Assembly: GCA_029204225.1 (NCBI GenBank) | Contig: CM055110.1 | Span: 787,050-851,049 of the forward strand | Direction: 5' to 3' | DNA length: 64,000 bases | Source: Diphasiastrum complanatum | Taxonomy: Eukaryota > Streptophyta > Lycopodiopsida > Lycopodiales > Lycopodiaceae | Shown here: in pieces, positions 10,290-21,739 of the stretch | Position numbering within the stretch: the stretch's first letter is position 1 | How the letters are laid out: each line of letters opens with the position of its first letter | The notes under the pieces: model-generated | What the model saw: only the letters and a program-made list of their open reading frames with translations | What the model was told of the DNA's origin: nothing | The model's database searches: none | Program-made: the position numbers and the translations under genes

Positions 10290-12138
10290 ACTCATTCATT
10301 GTGTGATTTTTTGTACAAATAGAACACCAAACATTTTCCCTGGTAGGAAAAGTATTCATCCAACAAGAAAGCCTAAAATCGAATCTACATGCTCTCTACT
10401 TCTAAAGTAATTGACAGTAGAGATGTAGGTTTTCATGAAGAAAAAAAGTACAATCTTGGAAGGGACGAGATCAAGCAACCTCAAAATCTATCACCTTTTG
10501 TTATTGAAGACAATCAACATATGGAGGGGTCGAGATTTGAAGATGAAAGTCCTCGGATTTTTACTCCTAGAAGATTCATGAGGGAGAGACCCGAGCCTAA
10601 GAGGCTCACTTATGATGACAAAGGAAAACAAGTGGATCTTGATTCCACTTATGCTTATTTTGTTTCTCATGAGGAGCCCAAAAATGTCCAAGAAGCCCTC
10701 AATACCAAGGAGTGGTATGAGGCCATGAAGATTGAATATGATGCCTTGATCACCAACCACACATGGGAGCTAGTGGATCCACCACCTAACATGCACATCA
10801 TTGGATGCAAGTGGGTGTTCAAGATCAAGTACAATCAAGATGGCTCCATCAACAAGTACAAGGCAAGATTATGTGCTAAAGGCTTTGCACAAATATATGG
10901 CCTTGACTATGAAGAAACCTTTGCTCCTGTAGCAAAGATGGTGACAATAAGAATCATAATCTCTCTTGCCTTATTTTTTAAGTGGAAATTGTATCAACTT
11001 GATGTCTCCAACGCTTTTTTGAATGGCTATCTTGAGGAGGAGATATGCATGGAACAACCTCAAGGATTCATCAAGGATAAGTCTAAGGTGTATTTGCTAT
11101 TTAGAAGTCTTTATGGCTTGAAGCAAGCACCTAGATCATGGTATTCAAGACTCAACAACTTTCTACTTTCATTAGGATTTGTGCTTAGTGACTATGATCC
11201 TTCTATGTACTTAAAGTTTGATGGTAGTAATATTGTCATTCTTCTAATCTATGTAGAAAAATCTAGGAGAGATCCATTACATTTTAGGCCTTGAGATTGA
11301 TTTTCATGAAGAGTATGCTTTTATTTGTCAATCTAGATATGTCTTTTCTATGTTGAGAAAAATCAATATGCAAAATTGTAAAGGCATAGATACTCCCATG
11401 GAGCAACATGTAAAAGACCCTATTAAAGGTGATGAAAGATCCTTCGAGGACATCACACTTTATAGGAGTCTTATAGGCTCCTTAATTTGGCTTACTATCA
11501 CTAGACCCGATTTGAGCTATTGTGTGCACAAATTGAGTCAATTTATGCAAGATCCTAAGATCCAACATTGGAAGATGGCCAAGAGAGTTCTAAGATATGT
11601 ATCTTCTAGTCAAGATTATGGTTTATTGTACAAGAATGAAGATCTAACCATTGTTGGCTATTCGGATTCTGATTTTGCAAGTGATAAGATGGATCGAAAG
11701 TCCATTAATGCATATACTATCTTTCTTGGAGGCAATTTTGTGTCTTGGCTTTCAAAGAAGCAAGATACCATATCTCTATTTTCTTGTGAGGCCGAGTACA
11801 AAGCACTCACTACAACAACTAAAGAGGTGCTTTGGATCAAGAGGTTAATCATGGAGCTAAAGTGCATAAAAGAGAATGATCTTCCCTTGATCAAGTGTGA
11901 CAACATATCGGCCCAAGATCTTGCAAACAATCCTATTTTTCATGCAAGAAGCAAGCATATAAAAGTGGCACACCATTTTGTAAGGGAAAAGCTCATTGGA
12001 GGTGAAATCAACTTGGAATATGTCGACACAGCTTCATGTATTGCTGATCTTCTCACAAAGCCACTTTGCAAAAGTGCCTTCTCAAAGCATAGATCCAATC
12101 TTGGTCTTATCTCAAGATCGATGCTTGATCCCCATTAG
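10290..12138 (+). pseudogene. Copia C reverse transcriptase and RNase H (5'-truncated, active site deleted)
   Basis: The plus-strand frame 10389-11294 reads through the pre-RT linker, [57 protein letters not shown] and SLYGLKQAPRSWY. At about 11255 LLIYV runs straight into KSRRDPLHF. A piece of around 100 bp is missing there, including the two catalytic Asp of the YVDD box. The frame resumes at 11350-12138 with the C-terminal domain and RNase H (YSDSDFASDKMDRKS, FSCEAEYKALT, KCDNISAQDL), ending a little before the LTR. Gag, protease and most of integrase are absent. Confidence 0.85.
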
Positions 12139-12156
12139 ATACATTTTTAGGAGGAG

Positions 12157-12628
12157 TGTCAAAATATTGAAAAAATCTATCTAATGTTGTAAGTAGGGGT
12201 CCTAAAAATGCCAAAGATGAATTGAACTCTTTTTGGCATAGTAAAGACCCATCTTAGAATAAAATATTCAAGGTAGGTAGAAGTAGAAACTCGAGCTACC
12301 ATAGGAATTGCCATTTGTACTTTGCATGCCACATTTAATGCATGAAAATACTAGGTGGCACAATTAGATATATTGAGGTGGCTTGAATAAGTCTAGATAG
12401 CTTGAGAGGTGGATTCATAACTCCAATTCAACTCAAGATAGGTGGAGAGTCCATGGATCTATATATATGTGATGTACTCTCATTGAGAAGATGAAATTTG
12501 TGTGTAATGCAAATTTGGAGACTAAGCTCTTTGTGCCCTCTCTCTCTCTACTAGAGTTTTGTACATTCATATTCTCTCTCTAGCCGAGTTGAGGCATTTA
12601 TTGCACTTAGTTTCATATTTTGCTGACA
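12157..12628 (+). repeat. Copia C 3' LTR
   Basis: A purine tract (AGGAGGAG) ends at 12156 and TGTCAAAATATTG begins at 12157, a classic polypurine-tract/LTR junction. The best matching end is TATTTTGCTGACA at 12628, giving TGTCA...TGACA. A TATA-like ATATATATG lies near 12460. Parts of this LTR resemble the G LTR (62571-63160). In that comparison the G LTR continues further, so the true end could be as far right as about 12.8 kb. Confidence 0.6.
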
Positions 12629-12739
12629 GATCTTGCTTCTAACACAATAATATTTCTTGTATGATCAGCTTTCCTATTGTCAATCAATGCTAGTCTGATC
12701 TTTATGATATTATTGGGCTTAGGAGATCAAAAGTACATG

Positions 12740-13260
12740 TGTAGGGCATCCCACATGTGTGAATTCAACAAGCACAATGGCATACATCTGACTGAAGAAA
12801 TCTATGGCATACATCTATGACAAGAGCACAACAACATACATCTGACTGAAAAAATCTATGGCAAGAGCACAATGGCATACATCTATGGCAAGAGCACAAT
12901 GGCATACATCTGACTGAAAAAACTAACTTCTCACTATGAGAAATGAATGTCAGAAATAATTCTAAGTGCTCAATATGGAAAAAATAGGCTGCCCTCGGGT
13001 AGAGAGAGAAAATCAAAGCTTAAACACTCGGGTAGAGAGAGAATGAGTCCAAAACACCAAAGTTTCATTATTCACAATATGGCAAAACATGCCACAACTT
13101 TCCTATATCAAAGTGGCTCGAGTTCCTACAGTGGTGTACTTAACTCAGTTAACTCAACTACCAAAGATCCACATGTGTAACTGCATGCATGGATATTGCA
13201 TGTACTGCATGTCAACTCATAAAACTGCCTAGACATGTGTAGATCACATAAACCACTTTG
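12740..13260 (+). repeat. Dispersed repeat Q copy 1 with internal tandem array
   Basis: It shares many blocks with 50690-50985: TTCTAAGTGCTCA/TATGGAAAAAATAGGCTG, two GGTAGAGAGAGAA motifs, TATTCACAATATGGCAAAACA and CTGCATGCATGGATATTGCATG. At 12773-12925 there is a local array of AAGAGCACAATGGCATACAT and CTGACTGAAAAAA words repeated three to four times. The repeat is probably a decayed LTR, but no primer site or clean ends were seen. It starts beside a CCCACATGTGTGAATTC word that also occurs in the G LTR. Confidence 0.6.
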
Positions 13261-13489
13261 CATGTTGCATGCACTGATTGCATGTGGCTTGCATGCATAC
13301 TGAATGACTTTGCATGCTATCTAAACTTTTGCATGTCATCAAATTTGAATCTACCTAACTCAAACTCGACCTATTCTAGAAGGTTATGTGCTCAATTCAC
13401 ATACCTTTATGTACAACATAGTTTACAATGGAAATAATCATGGACATGGCCTTAAAACTCGAGATAGAAAGATATTTTTTACTAATCTT

Positions 13490-14849
13490 CACAAAGACAA
13501 ACCAAGATGGATCTATCAACAAGTACAAAGCAAGGTTAGTGGCAAAAGGATATGCTCAACAACAAGGGATTGACTATGATGAGACCTTTGCACCCGTGGC
13601 AAAGATGGTAAGCATTCGAGTCATCATTTCACTTGCTGCACTTTATGGATGAGATCTATGGCAAACGGACATTTCAAATGCATTCTTGAATGGTGATCTT
13701 GAGGAGGAAGTGTACATGGAGCAACCCGAGAGCTACATTTCATCAACAAAGCCAAATCATGTGTGTCTTCTACAAAAGAGTTTGTATGGCCTTAAGCAAG
13801 CACCAAGGAGTTGGTATGCTAATCTTAACACTTTTTTACTCTCTCAAGGCTTTGTTATGAGTGAGTATGATCATTCAATTTATTATAGGTTTGCTGGAAA
13901 TGATGTTACCATCTTGCTAATCTATGTCGATGATATCATCTTGAGTGGCGGAGACAATCAAGATGTGGAGGATATCAAGAATGCTCTGAAGAAGGAGTTT
14001 GAGGTGCATGATCTTGGTAATTTGCATTACATTTTGGGAATAGAAGTCATTGGATCTTCTCAATCTACTTTCATTTGTCATGAGAAGTATGCTAATTCTA
14101 TTCTAGAAAGATTTCATATGGTAGATGCAAAACCTATTAATACACCTATGGAGTCTCATGTAAAGCTAACTATGAGAGGTAATGAAAGATCCTTCGAGGA
14201 CATTACTCTCTATAGGAAGCTAGTTGGTTCACTCATCTATCTAACCATTACTAGACCTGATCTAAGCTATTGTGTTGGAATATTGAGTCAATTCATGCAA
14301 GATCCTAGTGAGGAGCATTGGAAGCTAGGAAAGCGAGTTTTGAGGTACATCATTGGAACTCGAGATTTTGGAATATTGTATGAGGGATCATCACCTGATA
14401 TTTTTGGATTTTCAAATTCGGACTATGCTGGAGATAAAATGGATAGGAAATCCATTAGTGCTTATTGTATTTTCATAGGTGATGGAGCTATATCATGGAT
14501 GTCAAAGAAACAAGCCACTATCTCATTGTCATCTAGTGAGGCAGAGTACAAAGCTCGTACACATTGCACAAAGGAGATGGTATGGATCAAGAGGATGATC
14601 AAGGATGTTCACTTGCTGGATGTTTTAGAGAGCCCAATCATCTTTTGTGACAATCAATTAGCCCAAATAATGGCATCCAATCCTATCTTTCATGCTAGGA
14701 GCAAGCATATTGAGATACAATATCACTTTGTGAGGGAGCAAGTCATTGCAAAGGAGGTGGAGCTTCAACATGTGTCTTCAAGGGAATGTGTAGCTGATAT
14801 CCTCACCAAAGCATTGGAAAAAGACTTGTTCATGAAGCATAGGACTTAA
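13490..14849 (+). pseudogene. Copia B1 reverse transcriptase and RNase H (one nonsense codon)
   Basis: The frame starts inside reverse transcriptase at the segment [20 protein letters not shown], so the element is 5'-truncated at about 13490. A TGA at 13650-13652 replaces the Trp of LYGWDLWQ (compare B2). After it the frame stays open to 14849 with SNAFLNGDLEEEVYMEQPES, LLIYVDDIILSGG (catalytic YVDD intact), ITRPDLSYCVGILSQFM, and RNase H with YAGDKMDRKS, LSSSEAEYKA and FCDNQLAQ. Apart from truncation and one stop it is the best-kept reverse transcriptase in the window. Confidence 0.85.
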
Positions 14850-14895
14850 CTTGGTGTTCTATCAAAGTCTATGCTAAAACTAGTTGAAAAGAGAG

Positions 14896-15544
14896 TGTGA
14901 AAGATTCAACTAGTTTCATCATATTTTGTTATATTTCCGTATTTGGCATATTGAGGCCAAACTTGTTTTAGACTTAGAGATTGACTTTTCAAAGTTCATT
15001 AGTCTAAATTTTATTTGAATAATCACTTTTTAAAAGAGTGGGAAAGTTATAATGTGACTTTGAGTAGATTCAAATTTGAATAGTTGGGTACATTGAATCT
15101 AGACCCAAAATTAGTAGGGTTAGCATTTTGGTGGGAAAGCCAGGTGGCCAAATAGGGTCTAGACCTGCTGTAAAAGGATGTAACTCGTGGAGAGAGCTAT
15201 CTTCTCTCTTATCTATCTCATTTCATGTTGATACATGGTTCTCTTGGGTTCTACTATCCATTGGTGCACTATCTTGGTGATTGCTTGCAATTCTATGTGT
15301 AGAATGATCTATATTTGCTATTTTTGGATCCACACGTGTGAAATATAGTAGCTTTCTAGTTTTGTATGGACAACAACAGTACTTTATCATTTCATTCAAG
15401 TTTGATCAAGTTCTATTAGTGCTTGCATCTCATTTTGTGTGTAGATGCTGATTTTTCTACATTGGTGAGATTGATAGTGTATTTCTCTTTCTAACCAAAG
15501 ATCATTCAAGTAGATTGGATCATAATAATCTGAAATCTTTCACA
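14896..15544 (+). repeat. Copia B1 3' LTR (649 bp)
   Basis: It begins TGTGAAAGAT at 14896 after a purine-rich AAAAGAGAG and ends ATCTTTCACA at 15544. The ends form a perfect 10-bp inverted pair. It contains CACACGTGTG at 15331-15340. No matching 5' LTR is present because the element is truncated. Confidence 0.85.
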
Positions 15545-15812
15545 TATTTCACACATGTGGATCCAAAAATAGCAAATATAGGTCATTCTTCACATAGAAT
15601 TGCATGCAATCACAAGTATAGTGCACCAATAAAAAGTAGAATCCAAGAGAACCATGTATAAGCATGAATTGAGATAGAGAAGAGAGAAGATGTGTCTCTC
15701 CACAAGTTTCCTCCTTTTATAACATGTCCAAAACCTATTTGGCCACTTGGCTTCCCCTCCAAAATGCTAACCCCACTATTTTTGGGTCTAGATTCAAAGT
15801 ACCCAACATTCA
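15545..15812 (-). repeat. Inverted partial LTR of family B
   Basis: This is the reverse complement, with differences, of roughly 15066-15346 of the adjacent B1 LTR. Shared landmarks are GGATCCACA, GCACCAATGG/GTGCACCAAT, GGTTCTCTTGG and TTGGCCACCTGG-like blocks. The two arms of about 270 bp face each other across about 200 bp. On the far side it runs straight into the D gag frame, so it may be the 3' end of a deleted minus-strand element. Confidence 0.75.
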
Positions 15813-16408
15813 AAGTACCCATCCATCCTCTTTTGCATTTGGCTCCTTCTTGACTCCTCGGCCATGAGTGTGCGTTGGAGCTCTTCAAGTATGGGTAGCT
15901 TACCCATAATTGCATATCCCTGAACCAAATTGTCAAATTCAAAGCTTATCCCATTCAAGATGAAAAGATTTTCATCCTTGATAGGATCACCTACAAAGGC
16001 TAGCTCTTTGTTCAATTCTTTCACTCTTAAGACAAAAGAATGTGCACTCTCTCCTTTCTTTTGATAGCTTCTATTGATTTAATTCTTCAAAGCTAACATC
16101 ATAGTTTGGTTTTTGGATTCATAGACCTTTTGCAAAGTCTCCTAAGCATCTTGAGCCAAAGTGCAATCTCCTACCTCTCTTAAGAGTTCATTTGCAACAT
16201 TCATTTTTATACGATGTAGTGCAATATTGCACCTCTTGTTGGATTTGACTTTTTCTTGAGGATGAATATGTTCATCCTCCTTACCATTTACAATCTCCAT
16301 GAGATCTTGCATGATCATGATGGATTCCATTCTAACTTTCCATATGGAATAGTTAGTTTTGTTGAGCCTCTCATTAGTATACAAAAGATATGCATTTAAA
16401 CATGCCAT
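15794..16408 (-). pseudogene. Copia D gag (truncated and interrupted)
   Basis: The minus-strand start MACLNAYLLYTNERLNKTNY leads to SIWKVRMESIMI, the typical copia Gag N-terminus. The G gag at the window end begins with a similar ANERLNTSNYSIWR. The frame breaks near 16140 and resumes at 16024-15830 (KELAFVGDPIKDENLF, ILNGISFEFDNLVQ). It then reads into the inverted B-type LTR. Zinc knuckle, protease and pol are absent, so the element lost nearly all of its internal part. Confidence 0.75.
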
Positions 16409-17177
16409 CTCTTCTCCTAATTAAGGACTTGACACAAATGAAGGTTACTTCTATTGATTTGATTGAAGGTCTACCTTATCCCACTTCTTAGGGACCTAAA
16501 AAGATCAGTAATAGACTTCCTATAAAGATCTAAGAATGATCTCTAACAAAATCAAATCATAGAATACTAGAAACAATGCACTTGCTTGATTGAAGTAGAC
16601 AATACTAGTAGAATTGCCCCTCTTTCTATAAAGAACATTAAAGCTTCCAAATGATCTGATCAAGAGTGAATTTCAGCAACCTAATATACTTCCAAAATCA
16701 CTTGTAAAAGATCTAAATGGAACTTAATGAGGATGCAACACAATCTATTATCCAATCACAAGCAAAAAATGATCAAAATTGATGAAAAATTGATCTAATT
16801 TGGTGCATAAGAACCTAAATCACTTTAGGAGGTGTCCTCAACTCCTTAGAATAGCCTTTAAGAGTCCCCAAATCTATGATCTTCCCTCTCCTTGAATGCT
16901 AGAAAGCCTCCTCTATGAAATCACCTCAAAAACTCGACTAGAAATCAATGCTTGGAGCAAGCAAAGCTTGCTATCTTGGTAATGTGGGTTGAGTTCGACT
17001 TTGCCTCTGGTTTTAGACACCTAAAAACCTGCAAATGAAGTCACACAACACCAATATCCAATGTAATTGACTCACTTTGAGTTCTAGAATCAATGCTAGA
17101 TGCTAAGATCCAATGCTAGATCTAGAATTGTGATCAAATTGAATGAAAAGAAAGGATTTAGCTCATTTCAACATTTA
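16409..17177 (-). other. Copia D leader
   Basis: About 770 bp lie between the D primer site and its gag start. No gene is visible. The segment is AT-rich and holds a GGTGTCCTCAACTCC stretch and several short frames, none convincing. Confidence 0.4.
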
Positions 17178-17190
17178 GGCTCCAATACCA
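17178..17190 (-). other. Copia D primer-binding site (variant)
   Basis: The minus strand reads TGGTATTGGAGCC, a variant of the initiator-Met site TGGTATCAGAGCC. It directly abuts TGTGAAAATT on the plus strand, which is the TTTTCACA end of a minus-strand 5' LTR. Confidence 0.65.
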
Positions 17191-17741
17191 TGTGAAAATT
17201 ACAGCAAATCAGGGTCCTAACACGCACCATCAAAATCCATCAAAAATCTATGCTTAAACCTCACTAAATGGCCCAAATCCTTGAAGAAGCCTTCACACGT
17301 TTGAATGTACGGCCTCCCACAATTTGAGCACTATACACCAGATCCACATTCAATCCTATAATGATTACAAATCACAAGAACTCAAAGAAATATGAACATA
17401 GAGAGCAATTGCACCAATATGAGAGGAAAATTACCAAATTGCTTGATTGATTTTGGTGAGATATCATCACCTATATATACATGATCCATCATGGTTTTGG
17501 CTAGGTATGAGTAGCCATAAACCTATCCCTAATGTTAATTTTGGTGGATCTTTCATCCCTACCAAGTTAGAGTTGGAATCTTGGAGATCCCTCAACAATG
17601 TAAAAATTACCAAAAATAACTCCTACTTTTTCTCTCTTGTATCTAAGCATGATTTGGGCTCATTCCAAAGGTTCTATCACTTAGGTCAACTTGAGAACAT
17701 TCTTACAAATGGAATCCTATGCTATTTGGCATGTGCCCCTT
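17191..17741 (-). repeat. Copia D 5' LTR, outer end truncated
   Basis: From about 17227 to 17741 it matches the LTR inserted in A1 (2189-2690), including the GGTGAGATATCATCACCTAT and CATCCCTACCAAGTTAG blocks. The similarity stops at about 17741, where a different sequence begins, so the outer end of this LTR is lost. Confidence 0.7.
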
Positions 17742-18848
17742 GTACAATATGTTTTTGATTTTGTTATCCTATACTCAAGGGCATGTCTCGGGTTTGTCAG
17801 TACATGTGGCCATATTGGGCCTGACTTAGGCCCAGTTTCATGACACCTGTTGGGAAGATGCAGTTTTGTGTTTCCGATAAGTACAACTTTCTATATAATA
17901 CATTTAACTTTTGTTGGGCCATCTTTGCCAGTTTGAGGTGCTTGAGCTTGGGTGATTTTGTCTATGATTAATATACTACACTAGATCTTCAGTAAGTTAA
18001 TAGGATGGTACTTCGATCTATAGCTACATGGTAAGCAAGCTTGAAAATTGTTACATAAGGTCTTTATCATGGGATATAAGATTGCCAAGTTTAACCACGA
18101 ATCATGAAATTATGCTAACATGAGAACACATATGCACAATGACATTGTTCAATGAGATTTTTGACACATTAAATATAAATTTAAATAGATTCTTGACTTT
18201 TAGTTCTCACTTAGCTAAGCTATATACAAGAGGACTTTAATTTAGATGATTTAGGAGATTATGATGTCAAGTATCATTCAAGTTATTGAGCTACCATTTG
18301 AAAAGTAATATCGTGATTGTCGGCACATTATTGGGCTTCTTTTGGTTATTCTTATCAATTTGCTCAATGTTGTATCTCCATCCAATGTTTTGTATTCATG
18401 ATATGATTGATGACGCATGAAGCACTCTAATCAACTATTAGGTTTGCTTTGGGTTGACCTCTTTTGATTTGATCAAGCTTAATGGGATTGGTAGTTTTTC
18501 TACTTGCACTTCTTTATGGTCCATGCTAACAAAGGGAATCAAAAAATTGAGCTTCTTGCAACATGAGAACTCTATGTGCAATCTCACAAAGCAAAACAAA
18601 TTTTTAGGCGAATACAACTCAGGGAGGTATGCCCATTTGGAAGATTTATTGCTCAATGTACCTTTGGAACCTGAATGAGTACTCAGGATTAGAGATAAAC
18701 AATTGAGAAATTGTTCTATCTTTGTGTGCTTGCTTAGATTGGTTGATCAAATTGAGGATAATGATTCATGAGAAGAGTTAAAAGCATACAAATTGGGTTT
18801 TCCCTAGTTACTCGTTCTGAGGACAGAACTGGTTTAAGGGGGGAAGAA
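17742..18848 (+). other. Gypsy 3' internal remnant, mostly unassigned
   Basis: At about 17765-17830 a stretch (CTATACTCAAGGGCATGTCT, GGGTTTGTCAGT) resembles the reverse complement of the E LTR near 32700-32770. The rest is AT-rich with no gene I can name. The last part reads VTRSEDRTGLRGEE just before a purine tract (AAGGGGGGAAGAA), which resembles the 3' end of plant gypsy internal regions. Confidence 0.4.
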
Positions 18849-19336
18849 TGTTACGTCCATGTCCTGTATAAGGGAATCGGAATAATCCCTGACGTGGATG
18901 GCCGGTCACTCAAGGTGTATATGGTTATTAGTTATGCCTCGTCATTTCGGGCTTGGCCTGTAAAGTAATTAATAATCATATGAGGGCCCATACCTATAAT
19001 TGGACATAGGAGCACATGCATAGTGAATGACTGAATTAATGCAAGAATAGGAGGTCAATAGCTCAATATAGGTTGCATGGGAATCCTAGAAGAATATTCT
19101 TTCTCTCATGAGGAGAATATGTCCATTAGAAACTCGCCCATCCTCCTATTGGAAATTTAGTTTCTTGAGCCAGTTTCTCCTCCTCTCTCTTATGTTCTTC
19201 ACTATGGCTTGGGGGCTAGGTCCAGGAGGAAACTCCAGAAGGAATCTAGGTTTGGTTGGGTGGTTTTGCTCCACAGGTGTCCTTTTGGTTGTTTTGCAAC
19301 AGGATCTAGTCAGATCTTCATTTGGTGATCGTTACA
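18849..19336 (+). repeat. Gypsy-type 3' LTR
   Basis: TGTTACGTCCATGTCC starts right after the purine tract ending at 18848, as at a 3' LTR. The E LTR on the other strand starts with the similar TGTTACGGGGACGTG. A likely end is GATCGTTACA at 19336, giving nearly inverted ends TGTTACG/CGTTACA. No second copy is in the window, so the right end is uncertain. Confidence 0.5.
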
Positions 19337-20390
19337 AGCACCCAACTGCACCATAGAAGCAGCCGCAATAAATAAATTTGTCGAAAATTTTAAAATTTTT
19401 ACGGTTACTCCAACTTTTACGATCACAAAAATATTTTATGGATTTCAAAGTTTATAGAATCCAGTTTGTGATTTTTTTTTATAACCCCTTTTTTCTAAGT
19501 TGTTAAATTCAATTTTGCTTCTCATTCTATAACTCTCCATAACTTTTAAATTTGAGCTCTGATTTCAATGGAGGAAAAATGAAAAGTGATCAAAACGACA
19601 AGTCTGACATTGCTAAGTTATCAAAATTTGGTAATTTTTTTTTTTCAAGACCTCTTTTTTTACTCTTAGTCAAATTTCCTTTATTTAATTTGTGTATTTT
19701 TGATCCTCATATCATCTCCGTTTGAGTTCAGAATTGAACGTTGTAAAAAGCAAAAGTGCTCAGTTGTATATGAACTACAACTTTTTGCCATTCTCAGTTT
19801 CACTCATCGTAGAGCTTTGAGTTTTAAGTGGGTGAAAATTGGTCAGGAGCTAATCTTCATCCATTGTTTATCCAATTCTGTGGATTTTCCCGTGTTTTTA
19901 TACAGTCTGCAGAATTACAAGTGTTTTTACATAGTCTGCAAAAATATACGGAGTTTGACAACAATGTCATCTTTTTCATCTTTTTCGCCTGTCAGGAATC
20001 TCATGTAAAATCACAACGTCGCATTTTTCACATTTTAGCGACATTGTCGCATGTCAGGATTTATGAGTAAATATGCAGTGTCACATTTTTCGCTTTTTCC
20101 AAAGAGCCTCAAATGTTAAGAAAATGACTTTAGCAAAGTGTGGGGCAACCCTAAATGAGATTTAAGGGCACTGTCGCATTTTTTGCGAAATCTTGACATT
20201 GTCACTTTTTGCGACAGTCGCATGCGGCTGTTTTAGTTCATTTCTACAGACGTGACAGTTTGGTTCATTTATGCAAACAGACTATTGACGGCCAATTTCC
20301 ATCGCTTATCAGCAATCAATGACAAGGAACCGGATGGATGCCAGCGGATAACCAGCCAACTGGCGATCGCATTTGATGACCTAATTTCTT
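19337..20390. other. Unassigned AT-rich stretch with TCGCA/TGCGA words
   Basis: No gene or recognisable element was seen. Between 20009 and 20230 the words GTCGCATTTTT, TTTGCGA and GCGACAGTCGC recur in both orientations, allowing several small hairpins such as TCGCATTTTTTGCGA. This may be part of the upstream LTR of element H, whose outer boundary I could not place. Confidence 0.35.
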
Positions 20391-20757
20391 AGTATAAATA
20401 GTTGTTCATATTCATACAGTTTATTATCAGAGATTTATCAGAAGAAGCATTTGAGTAGTTAGCTCTCTCTCTCTCTCAAGCCTGCGAGCTTGAACACTCC
20501 TGAGCATTCTAGCTCAATTCTTAGAGTTGTTTTTAGAGATTGCCATTGCACTACTACTTATCCACATTGCTCTTAATTCAGACCTTCATTTTAGCCGCTC
20601 AAAGATAGCATAGAGTACGCAGTATCGATCTTGAACTTATTTACTTCTGTTACATTTTTCATACTAAATCAATACTATCTTTTATTGCATTCAACTCTCG
20701 ATTCGTTTCGTTTCATTTCGTTACGATTCGATTCGTTTCATTCCAATTTCACATCAA
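20391..20757 (+). promoter_or_regulatory. Copia H LTR 3' part with TATA box
   Basis: TATAAATAG lies at about 20391, followed by a CT-rich initiator-like region (20463-20478). The segment ends directly against the primer site at 20758. This fits the promoter, R and U5 parts of a plus-strand 5' LTR. The LTR start upstream is not defined. Confidence 0.5.
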
Positions 20758-20770
20758 TGGTATCAAAGCC
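20758..20770 (+). other. Copia H primer-binding site
   Basis: TGGTATCAAAGCC is a one-base variant of the initiator tRNA-Met site. A gag start follows about 45 bp downstream. Confidence 0.75.
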
Positions 20771-20812
20771 ACAACTTTGACTATCAGAGCCCTTGTCTGA
20801 TTTTTTCAAACC

Positions 20813-21730
20813 ATGGCATCCATTAGCAGCATTCAATCAAAGATTTGCATGATGTTTGACTCCTCAGGATCAAACTTCCTAGCATGGAAGGTGAAGACTT
20901 CTCTCATACTAAAAGGAGAAGGTCTACGGCCCTAGGTTGATGGCACAGAAGAGATGCCCACAATCACTAGCAAAGAGCTACGAGAATGGAGAGAAAGAAA
21001 CGACAAGGCAGTAGCCGTCCTATCTTCCTCCATCGAAGACAGCTTGACACTTGATCTAGCCACACTCTCCAAAGCAAGGAAAATGTGGGATACTTTGCTG
21101 ACCAAATTTCAAACGAAATCACGAAGCCAAATTATGCTTCTTGAAGATCAGCTGACCAATCTGAGATGGGATGGTAAAGACCTCACCTCCTTCATCAGAA
21201 GAATTAAGGACTTGCTCCTCTTGCTACACAATTCCAGAACAGAATATGTAGTCTCAACAGAGAAGCAGCTCACATACCTACTACGAGCTCTACCAAGACC
21301 GTTTCAAACGACCAAACATTACTTGCTAAAGATCCACAGATGACACTTGAGAAGGCTGTAATCGAGATCAGAGAAGAGGTGGAAGCCCGTGAATACCTTG
21401 ATGACAAGGATAACTCTGACCAAGCTCTATACAGCAACAAAGAGAATTAGAAGAAAATTTTAAGCCTAAGAGGGAGTCAGACCAAAGACAAGATCGAAGG
21501 CAACAATCAAAGAGAGCCAAAGAAGACAAATGGAAGAGCAAAAATAAATTGAGACAACAGAATGGTGAGAAGAAGACCTGCACAAGGTGCACACGAGAAG
21601 GCCACACTATTGATAAGTGTTGGCTCAATCCAAAGATAGAGTGCATCCACTATCACAAGAAGGGTCACGCAGCCATTGACTGCAACCAAAATCCCAGAAA
21701 CAAGAAAGCTCAGAGTAGATGGGAGCGACA
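20813..21730 (+). pseudogene. Copia H gag (stops and frameshifts)
   Basis: The ATG at 20813 opens MASISSIQSKICMMFDSSG followed by FLAWKVKTSLILKGEG. It is stopped by TAG at about 20935, then continues open to 21343 (KARKMWDTLLTKFQTKSRSQ, IMLLEDQLTNLRWDGKDLTS). A frame change follows. Two zinc-finger segments, CTRCTREGHTIDKC and CIHYHKKGHAAIDC, lie at 21580-21690; the second has lost a Cys. The arrangement of capsid then knuckles is that of copia Gag. Confidence 0.8.
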
Positions 21731-21739
21731 ATAGCTCAT

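Noticed and set aside
12773-12925. Regular repeats considered as a CRISPR-like array
   Set aside because: Repeats are degenerate, the spacers are themselves repeated, and the host is a plant.
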